From Polaromonas sp. (GTDB lineage: Bacteria; Pseudomonadota; Gammaproteobacteria; Burkholderiales; Burkholderiaceae_C), in contig JABMMH010000340.1 of NCBI GenBank assembly GCA_013205645.1, forward strand, positions 1 through 6,907: a stretch of 6,907 nucleotides of DNA, written 5' to 3'. Below, in pieces: positions 1 through 4,599 of this stretch. Position 1 is the first letter of the stretch. Each line of letters begins with the position of its first letter. A program made the translations under genes and the position numbers. The notes under the pieces are model-generated. The model did no database searches. It was given only the letters and a program-made list of their open reading frames with translations, and had not been told where the DNA came from.

Positions 1-299
1 CCACCACCGCCACCGCCACCGCCAAAGCCGCCACTGCGAGGAGGACGCGCCTCCATCGGACGGGCCTCGTTCACGACGACACTTCGGCCGCCCAAAGGCT
101 GACCGTTCATGCCATTGATGGCCTCCTGGGCTTCAGCATCGCTGCCCATTTCGACAAAACCAAAGCCCTTAGAGCGACCCGTGTCGCGTTCAATCATGAC
201 TTTAGCGCTGGTGACAGAGCCGAACTGGCCGAAAGATTGCTGCAGATCTTCGTCACGCACTGAGTAAGGCAGGTTGCCTACGTATAGTTTGTTGCCCAT
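1..299 (-). CDS. RRM RNA-binding protein, glycine-rich tail (C-terminal end cut off by window)
   Basis: Small single-RRM RNA-binding protein of the bacterial glycine-rich type, which binds single-stranded RNA and is often cold-inducible. Reading leftwards from the ATG at 299-297, 99 codons are visible and the frame runs off the window. RNP2 is LYVGNL (residues 5-10) and RNP1 is KGFGFVEM (44-51), each with the expected aromatic residues. The RRM ends near residue 80 (VVVNEAR) and is followed by an Arg/Pro linker (PMEARPPRSG) and then a run of glycines, encoded by the GCC/ACC repeats at 1-26. The start is supported by AGAGGAG (307-313 on the complement), 7 bases before the ATG. A leader of more than 100 bases precedes it, as is common in cold-shock genes. 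The RNA target is unknown. Confidence 0.95.
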   Translation of the reverse strand, partial: MGNKLYVGNLPYSVRDEDLQQSFGQFGSVTSAKVMIERDTGRSKGFGFVEMGSDAEAQEAINGMNGQPLGGRSVVVNEARPMEARPPRSGGFGGGGGGG

Positions 300-404
300 T
301 GAGGGACTCCTCTAAAACACAATAAAAAAGCGATGGGGTCCCGAAAGCACAACAAATCATCTAACGTACCGCTGTAGCGCGCGAAACTGACCGATCACCT
401 AGCT

Positions 405-428
405 AGTGCGGATGAATTCATCCACACT
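405..428. repeat. 24-bp near-perfect palindrome in the RRM gene leader
   Basis: The core 410-423 (GGATGAATTCATCC) is a perfect 14-bp palindrome. After one mismatched pair (409/424) it continues as AGTG (405-408) against CACT (425-428), giving 11 of 12 matching pairs. It lies just downstream of a possible minus-strand -10 box (434-439), so it could be an operator overlapping the transcription start or a hairpin at the 5' end of the leader RNA. I do not recognise the sequence as a site for a named regulator. Confidence 0.7.
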
Positions 429-433
429 GGCGA

Positions 434-439
434 ATTATG
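434..439 (-). promoter_or_regulatory. Possible -10 box for the RRM gene
   Basis: On the minus strand this reads CATAAT, five of six matches to TATAAT. A start near 427 would give a leader of about 128 bases. The -35 is unclear: CTTGCC lies 16 bases upstream and overlaps the AT-rich tract behind the amt terminator. The remainder of the gap, 300-404, holds no gene that I can see, only leader sequence. Confidence 0.35.
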
Positions 440-459
440 CGCGAGTTTTTAAAAAGGCA

Positions 460-496
460 AGAAAAATTTCAAACGTGTGACAAATAAGTCACACGT
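460..496 (-). terminator. Intrinsic terminator of the amt gene
   Basis: A perfect 9-bp inverted repeat, ACGTGTGAC (473-481) and GTCACACGT (488-496), has a 6-base AT-rich loop. On the minus strand the stem is followed by a T-rich tract (TTTGAAATTTTT), while the plus-strand side is followed by GC-rich sequence, so it works in the amt direction. It sits 32 bases after the amt stop codon. The T tract is interrupted by GAAA, so termination may be incomplete. Confidence 0.75.
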
Positions 497-527
497 GCTG
501 GTGCTGGCAGGTGCGCAGCAAGCCGTT

Positions 528-1730
528 TCACCAGTTCACTTCCCGCTCAGGCGTTGCACCGATGCGGTGAATCGACAAGTCTGCGCCTTCAAACTCTTCT
601 TCTTGACTCAGGCGCAACCCCGTGACGGCCTTGATCAAGCCATACACCGCAAAGCCGCCAATCAGCGCCCATGTCACGCCCATGGCTGTGCCAATGAGTT
701 GCGCGCCAAAGCTGACGCCGCCCAAGCCGCCGAACTCTTTCAGGCCAAAGATGCCGGCGGCCACACCGCCCCAAGCACCGCAGAGACCATGCAGCGGCCA
801 GACACCCAGCACATCATCGATCTTCCACTTGTTTTGCGTCAGCATAAACATGAAGACAAACACGCTGCCAGAGACGGCACCAACCACCAGCGCGCCTAGC
901 GGATGCATCAAGTCTGAACCCGCACAAACGGCCACAAGACCAGCGAGCGGGCCGTTGTGAACAAAGCCCGGATCGTTCTTGCCGAGTACCAGCGCTGCCA
1001 GCGTGCCGCCGACCATGGCCATCAAAGAGTTGACCGCAACCAGGCCTGAGATTTTGTCGATGGTTTGTGCGCTCATGACGTTGAAGCCAAACCAGCCGAC
1101 GGTCAAAATCCAAGCCCCCAGCGCTAAAAACGGGATGTTTGAAGGCGGATGGGCAGAGACTGCGCCGTCCTTGCGATAGCGGTTGCTACGCGCGCCTAAT
1201 AAGATAACCGCTGGCAAGGCCAGCCAGCCGCCCATGGCATGCACCACGACCGAGCCGGCGAAATCATGGAACTCTTCACCAGTCAGCGCCTTGATCCACG
1301 CTTGCACGCCGAAATGGTGGTTCCAGACAATGCCTTCAAAAAATGGGTAAATCAGCCCGACGATCACGGCCGTGGCCACAAGCTGCGGGTAAAAGCGCGC
1401 CCGTTCCGCAATGCCGCCTGAAATAATGGCCGGAATAGCGGCTGCAAAGGTCAGTAAAAAGAAGAACCGGACCAACTCGTAGCCATTCTTGGCTGCCAGC
1501 TGTTCAGCCCCGACAAAAAAGTGCGTGCCGTATGCCACGCTGTAGCCGACGGCGAAGTAAACAACGGTCGAAATCGAGAAGTCCACCAAAATCTTCACCA
1601 AGGCGTTGACTTGGTTCTTTTTGCGTACCGTTCCGAGTTCGAGAAACGCAAAGCCGGCATGCATGGCAAGCACCATGATGCCGCCCAGCAGGATGAACAG
1701 TGCATCAGTGCCCTGTTTTAGTGCTTCCAT
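528..1730 (-). CDS. amt: Ammonium transporter, Amt/Mep/Rh family
   Basis: Inner-membrane trimeric channel-like transporter that takes up ammonium. It has 400 residues, normal for the family, with about eleven hydrophobic membrane segments. Compared with E. coli AmtB, the key residues are visible: the twin histidines H164 (in DFAGSVVVH) and H314 (in VWPLHGLCG), the conserved aspartate D156, the gating phenylalanines F95 and F216 (in GWFGFN), W136 (in IVWNHHFG) and S220. The cytoplasmic C-terminal tail (LRLSQEEEFEGADLSIH) resembles the tail that PII proteins act through. The protein starts directly in the first membrane segment, without the cleaved signal peptide of E. coli AmtB. The ATG has only a weak AGAAAG ribosome site 10 bases upstream. 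No glnK lies beside it: the upstream neighbour is divergent and the downstream neighbour is the RRM gene, so it is probably transcribed alone. Confidence 0.95.
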   Translation of the reverse strand: MEALKQGTDALFILLGGIMVLAMHAGFAFLELGTVRKKNQVNALVKILVDFSISTVVYFAVGYSVAYGTHFFVGAEQLAAKNGYELVRFFFLLTFAAAIPAIISGGIAERARFYPQLVATAVIVGLIYPFFEGIVWNHHFGVQAWIKALTGEEFHDFAGSVVVHAMGGWLALPAVILLGARSNRYRKDGAVSAHPPSNIPFLALGAWILTVGWFGFNVMSAQTIDKISGLVAVNSLMAMVGGTLAALVLGKNDPGFVHNGPLAGLVAVCAGSDLMHPLGALVVGAVSGSVFVFMFMLTQNKWKIDDVLGVWPLHGLCGAWGGVAAGIFGLKEFGGLGGVSFGAQLIGTAMGVTWALIGGFAVYGLIKAVTGLRLSQEEEFEGADLSIHRIGATPEREVNW

Positions 1731-1759
1731 GGGGTGATTTCTTTCTAAATTGTTGTGTG

Positions 1760-1797
1760 TTGGTGCGTTATTGGGTCATTTTTCAGAAACGCACCAA
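1760..1797. repeat. Inverted repeat in the amt promoter region, possible operator
   Basis: Perfect 10-bp arms TTGGTGCGTT (1760-1769) and AACGCACCAA (1788-1797) are separated by 18 bases, 30-67 bases upstream of the amt start codon. A third copy of the half-site core TGGTGC lies at 1823-1828, inside a smaller dyad, GCCGCA (1815-1820) and TGCGGC (1826-1831). The half-sites are about 30 bases apart, close to three helical turns. GCACC/GGTGC half-sites resemble enteric NtrC sites, but the arm spacing here is longer than in the classical site, so the identity of the regulator is only a guess. Confidence 0.6.
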
Positions 1798-1803
1798 AGT
1801 CAA
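1775..1803 (-). promoter_or_regulatory. amt: Possible amt promoter
   Basis: On the minus strand TTGACT (1803-1798), five of six matches to the -35 consensus, is followed after 17 bases by AATGAC (1780-1775), a weak -10. Transcription would start near 1768. The arms of the inverted repeat at 1760-1797 would then cover the spacer and the start site. No sigma-54 element (GG-N10-GC in TGGCAC-N5-TTGCA context) was found on this strand. Confidence 0.35.
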
Positions 1804-1883
1804 GCAAGAAATGGGCCGCAATTGGTGCGGCGCTTGGGTTCCGTCGTGCAGGCTTGACGTCGGGCTGTTCGCTCAGCGGTGGC

Positions 1884-1889
1884 TACAAT
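1884..1889 (+). promoter_or_regulatory. -10 box for the manganese riboswitch transcript
   Basis: TACAAT matches five of six bases of the -10 consensus and sits 8 bases before the first base of the riboswitch aptamer, so the RNA would begin near 1896-1897. No good -35 lies at the right distance: TTGACG at 1854-1859 is 24 bases away, too far. Confidence 0.5.
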
Positions 1890-1896
1890 GCCATTT

Positions 1897-2112
1897 GTTA
1901 TTGGGGAGTAGCCGCCTTCCGATTTGCTGCACAGCAAAGGGCGAGAAGGGTTTGCGTCAACAGACTTGTTAGGCCTTGTAGAAAGGTCGACATGGCGCAA
2001 ACGGTTGAAAACGACTTGGCGAGACCTTTGACTGCACAGCCTTCAAGCTTCACCTGCTTTTGGCCGGAGATGCTGTGCGGTCATTGGTTTCACTCCGGCC
2101 GGAGTATTCAAC
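1897..2112 (+). promoter_or_regulatory. yybP-ykoY manganese riboswitch and its expression platform
   Basis: The aptamer carries the hallmark elements of the yybP-ykoY (Mn2+-sensing) class in order: TTGGGGAGTAGCC (1901-1913), GTCAACAGACT (1956-1966) and GGCGAGACCTTTG (2018-2030). The closing helix P1 can form between 1897-1904 and 2025-2032, with two mismatches. Internal helices are TTTGCT/AGCAAA (1923-1928, 1933-1938), CCTTC/GAAGG (1915-1919, 1945-1949) and GTTTGCG/CGCAAAC (1950-1956, 1996-2002). The platform (2031-2112) contains GCACAGC/GCTGTGC (2034-2040, 2072-2078). It also contains GGCCGGAG (2062-2069), which can pair with CTCCGGCC (2093-2100). The ribosome site GGAG (2101-2104) lies in a perfect palindrome (2092-2105), so control of translation initiation is likely. 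The class is known upstream of UPF0016 genes, exactly as here, and usually switches expression on with manganese. Confidence 0.92.
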
Positions 2113-2676
2113 GTGGACGCATTTCTCGTATCAACCGGCCTCGTCGCCCTGGCCGAAATGGGCGACAAAACCCAGCTGCTCGCGCTCTTGCTGGCCGCCC
2201 GCTTCAAAAAACCATGGCCCATCGTTTGGGGCATTTTGGTGGCCACGCTGGCCAATCACGCCATGGCTGGCGCGCTGGGTGCTTGGCTCACGACTTTGCT
2301 CAGTCCCGATGTCTTGCGTTGGATTCTGGGCGCTTCATTTTTGGCCATGGCCGCATGGATGTTGGTGCCCGACAAACTCGACGACGACAGTGACAGCAAG
2401 CCACCGCGCTGGGGTGTTTTTGCGACCACGGTGGTGTTCTTCTTCTTGGCCGAGATGGGCGACAAAACGCAAATTGCCACGGTCATGCTAGCGGCCCGTT
2501 TTGACGCGTATGTGGCGGTGGTGGCCGGCACCACGCTGGGCATGATGCTGGCTAACGCGCCAGTGGTATGGCTAGGCGAGCGGGTCACCCGCTTGGTGCC
2601 GCTGCGGGTAGTCCATAGCGTGTCGGCGCTTATTTTTGCTGTTTTGGGCGTGCTGGCCTTTGTGTTGCCGGCATGA
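2113..2676 (+). CDS. mneA: TMEM165/GDT1 (UPF0016) family manganese exporter
   Basis: Inner-membrane cation transporter of the UPF0016 family, whose bacterial members (MneA, Mnx) export Mn2+. It has 187 residues, normal for the family, and is built from two homologous halves of about three membrane segments each. The signature E-x-G-D-K-T occurs twice, at residues 15-20 and 114-119, both as AEMGDKTQ. The following stretches are also alike (LAARF at 27-31 and 126-130). A short acidic loop (DKLDDDSDS, 87-95) separates the halves. The start is GTG: GGAG lies 8 bases upstream (2101-2104), and the next in-frame ATG would delete the first signature motif. The riboswitch upstream supports manganese as the substrate. 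Some relatives also move calcium, which the sequence cannot exclude. No terminator follows before the metX leader. Confidence 0.93.
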   Translation: MDAFLVSTGLVALAEMGDKTQLLALLLAARFKKPWPIVWGILVATLANHAMAGALGAWLTTLLSPDVLRWILGASFLAMAAWMLVPDKLDDDSDSKPPRWGVFATTVVFFFLAEMGDKTQIATVMLAARFDAYVAVVAGTTLGMMLANAPVVWLGERVTRLVPLRVVHSVSALIFAVLGVLAFVLPA

Positions 2677-2711
2677 TGGACTGTCAGAGCGAGGGTATGT
2701 GGGCGGGGCTA

Positions 2712-2717
2712 TATACT
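2712..2717 (+). promoter_or_regulatory. metX: -10 box for the metX operon
   Basis: TATACT matches five of six bases of the -10 consensus and lies 6 bases before the first P1 base of the SAM-II aptamer, so the transcript would start at about 2723-2724. The sequence 17 bases upstream (GCGAGG, 2689-2694) is not a recognisable -35. Confidence 0.5.
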
Positions 2718-2722
2718 AGTGA

Positions 2723-2770
2723 AGCGCCGATTTACTCAGCTTGCGGGCGCGTTAAAAATACAGCTAAAGA
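2723..2770 (+). promoter_or_regulatory. SAM-II riboswitch (SAM_alpha type) in the metX leader
   Basis: The sequence follows the SAM-II pattern from end to end: P1 5' strand GCGCC (2724-2728), the loop GATTTA (2729-2734), CTTGC (2740-2744), P1 3' strand GGCGC (2746-2750), the linker GTTAAAAA (2751-2758), and the ligand-site tail AGCTAAAG (2762-2769). P1 is five perfect GC pairs. The pseudoknot helix can form between 2741-2745 and 2759-2763 as U-G, U-A, G-C, a C/A mismatch and G-U. SAM-II binds S-adenosylmethionine and shuts down methionine genes, typically metA or metX, which matches the gene that follows. SAM-II is best known from alphaproteobacteria. SAM-V shares the core and is the main alternative. 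Confidence 0.85.
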
Positions 2771-2781
2771 CGACTTCCATG

Positions 2782-2821
2782 AACCCGGATTCGCTTTGGC
2801 GACGCCGGGTTTTTGTTTTTT
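2782..2821 (+). terminator. Intrinsic terminator between the SAM-II aptamer and metX
   Basis: Stem AACCCGG (2782-2788) with CCGGGTT (2805-2811) has an inner stem TCGC/GCGA (2791-2794, 2799-2802) and loop TTTG. It is followed by T5-G-T6 (2810-2821), a textbook rho-independent terminator. It starts 12 bases after the riboswitch tail and ends 5 bases before the metX ribosome site, so it is most likely the expression platform: SAM bound, transcription stops. It may also end read-through from the manganese exporter gene. Confidence 0.9.
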
Positions 2822-2835
2822 CTGCAGGTGATTAT

Positions 2836-3990
2836 TTGACCTTAGTCGCAACACCGCTGTCCATGCACTTCAAGGACGCCCTGCCGCTGCAAAGCGGCGC
2901 ATCGATACGCGCGTATGACCTGAGCTACGAAACGTATGGCGTGCTCAACGCTGACAAGTCAAATGCCGTGTTGATTTGCCACGCACTCAATGCCTCGCAC
3001 CATGTGGCGGGCGTCTACCTCGACGAATCGGGCCAGGTTCAAGCCAAGTCTGCAGGCTGGTGGGACAGCATGATTGGACCTGGCAAGCCGGTGGATACCG
3101 ACCGCTTCTTCGTCATCGGCGTGAACAACCTAGGCTCTTGCTTCGGCTCCACCGGGCCGATGCAGACCAACCCCGACACGCAAGCCATTTACGGCGCTGA
3201 TTTCCCGGTGGTCACGGTCGAAGACTGGGTCGATGCCCAAGCCCTATTGCTAGACGCTTTAGGCATTCAGACCTTGGCGGCCGTGATGGGCGGCAGTCTG
3301 GGCGGCATGCAGGCACTGGCCTGGACACTGCGCTACCCCGACCGCGTGCGGCACGCCGTGGTGGTGGCGAGCGCGCCCAATCTGAACGCTGAAAACATCG
3401 CCTTCAACGAAGTGGCGCGTCGTGCGATCACCACCGATCCGGACTTTCACGGTGGGCATTTTTACCGCCACGGCGTGTTGCCCAAACGCGGCCTGCGCAT
3501 TGCCCGCATGATTGGCCACATCACTTATCTCAGTGACGACGTGATGAATGAGAAATTCGGCAGACTGCAAGTAGCCCCCACGCTTGTCGCTGCGCCAACT
3601 CCTTTCAAGTATTCAACCCAAGACGTCGAGTTTCAGATTGAAAGCTATTTGCGCTACCAAGGCGACAAGTTCAGCGAGTACTTTGACGCCAACACTTATT
3701 TGCTCATCACCCGCGCGCTCGATTACTTTGACCCGGCCAGTGCGTATGGCGGCAACCTGAGTTTGGCTTTGGCCAAGGCCAGCGCTAAATTCTTGCTGGT
3801 CAGCTTCACCACCGACTGGCGCTTTTCACCGGCCCGCAGCCGCGAAATCGTCAAGGCGCTGCTGGACAATCAGCGCGACGTCAGCTACGCTGAAATTGAT
3901 GCGCCTCACGGGCACGACGCATTCTTGTTAGAAGATACTCGTTATTTGGGCGTGGTTCGCTCCTACTTCAATAGCAAGGTGGCCGTATGA
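2836..3990 (+). CDS. metX: Homoserine O-acyltransferase MetX (probably the succinyltransferase form)
   Basis: Cytoplasmic alpha/beta-hydrolase-fold enzyme that acylates L-homoserine, the first committed step to methionine. With the TTG start it has 384 residues. The nucleophile S154 is in GGSLGG (152-157), the catalytic aspartate D327 in TTDWRF (325-330) and the histidine H360 in PHGHDAF (357-363). LNASHHVAG (51-59), NNLGSCFGSTGP (97-108) and SAPNLNAENIAFNE (179-192) are typical family blocks. TTG at 2836 was chosen because AGGTGA (2826-2831) is well placed upstream and the resulting start (MTLVATPLSMHF) parallels the usual betaproteobacterial MSFIATPxSMHF start, recalled from memory. ATG 2863 would lose 9 residues and has no ribosome site, while longer in-frame starts read through the terminator. 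Related MetX proteins with DWRF were reassigned as succinyltransferases (MetXS), so succinyl-CoA is the likelier donor, though this is inferred. metW overlaps its end. Confidence 0.95.
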   Translation: MTLVATPLSMHFKDALPLQSGASIRAYDLSYETYGVLNADKSNAVLICHALNASHHVAGVYLDESGQVQAKSAGWWDSMIGPGKPVDTDRFFVIGVNNLGSCFGSTGPMQTNPDTQAIYGADFPVVTVEDWVDAQALLLDALGIQTLAAVMGGSLGGMQALAWTLRYPDRVRHAVVVASAPNLNAENIAFNEVARRAITTDPDFHGGHFYRHGVLPKRGLRIARMIGHITYLSDDVMNEKFGRLQVAPTLVAAPTPFKYSTQDVEFQIESYLRYQGDKFSEYFDANTYLLITRALDYFDPASAYGGNLSLALAKASAKFLLVSFTTDWRFSPARSREIVKALLDNQRDVSYAEIDAPHGHDAFLLEDTRYLGVVRSYFNSKVAV

Positions 3991-4595
3991 CTTTGCCATC
4001 CAAAGTCTTGAAAGAAAGCTCGCCAGACTTGCTGTCGATTGCCCGCTTGGTGCCGCACGGTTCTCGGGTACTCGACCTCGGTTGCGGCACGGGTGAGTTG
4101 CTGGCGCATTTGATTCGCGAAAGTGGCTGCTCGGGTTACGGCGTCGAGATTGATGACGCCAATGTGCAGGCTTGTGTCGAGCGTGGCGTCAATGTGATTC
4201 AGCTCAACCTTGAAGAGGGTTTGGCGCTGTTTGGAGACCGCTCGTTCGATGTGGTGCTGCAGATTGACACGCTGCAACATCTGCGCAACGCAGAAGTCAT
4301 GCTGCGCGAAACCGCCCGCGTGGGTCGCATGGGCATCGTGGCGTTTCCTAACTTTGGCCATTGGCCGAATCGCATGGCGGTGCTCAGGGGCCGCATGCCG
4401 GTCACCAAGGTCTTGCCTTACCAGTGGTACGACACGCCGAACATTCGGGTCGGCACATTGCAGGATTTCCGGGCTTTGGCTCTGAACAATCACCTGAAAA
4501 TTCTCGACCAATTTGGCTTGCAAGACGGCGAAGAAATACGCTTTTGGCCGAATGCACGTGCCAGCAGGGCGGTCTTCAAGGTGCAACGCGCTTGA
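3987..4595 (+). CDS. metW: Methionine biosynthesis protein MetW
   Basis: Class I methyltransferase-like protein of the MetW family, always closely linked to metX in proteobacteria. It has 202 residues, normal for the family. The SAM-binding motif VLDLGCGTG is at residues 28-36, the acidic end of strand 2 at VEID (53-56) and the post-II region at DVVLQIDTLQH (88-98). MetW signatures PNFGHWPNR (121-129) and PYQWYDTPNIR (144-154) follow. It has been reported to act with MetX-type homoserine succinyltransferases and to be needed for full activity. Its own reaction is not established. The ATG overlaps the metX stop codon (ATGA), so translation is coupled. An alternative reading as a free methyltransferase is less likely given the context. 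Confidence 0.96.
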   Translation: MTLPSKVLKESSPDLLSIARLVPHGSRVLDLGCGTGELLAHLIRESGCSGYGVEIDDANVQACVERGVNVIQLNLEEGLALFGDRSFDVVLQIDTLQHLRNAEVMLRETARVGRMGIVAFPNFGHWPNRMAVLRGRMPVTKVLPYQWYDTPNIRVGTLQDFRALALNNHLKILDQFGLQDGEEIRFWPNARASRAVFKVQRA

Positions 4596-4599
4596 CGCT

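Noticed and set aside
1..26. Short CCACCG tandem repeat at the left edge
   Set aside because: It is the coding sequence for the polyglycine tail of the RRM protein, not an independent repeat element.
477..960. Open frames of 112-140 codons on the plus strand opposite the amt gene
   Set aside because: They are antisense to a fully supported Amt gene, begin inside the terminator stem or within amt, and lack ribosome sites and recognisable domains.
1815..1831. Possible sigma-54 promoter for amt
   Set aside because: The GC-rich dyad contains GCACC and TTGC fragments on the minus strand, but the invariant GG and GC are not at the required 10-base distance.
1881..1913. Hairpin GGCTAC / GTAGCC upstream of the exporter
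   Set aside because: The left arm overlaps the proposed -10 box and would not be in the RNA, and the right arm is the conserved GGGGAGTAGCC part of the aptamer.
1755..2393. A 212-codon plus-strand frame across the amt-exporter intergenic region
   Set aside because: It runs through the riboswitch and then in the wrong frame through the exporter gene. Its translation is rich in Arg, Gly and His with no domain.
2719..2835. N-terminal extension of metX giving 423 residues
   Set aside because: It would translate through the SAM-II aptamer and the terminator, and the added residues do not match MetX relatives. The TTG at 2836 explains the N-terminus and ribosome site.
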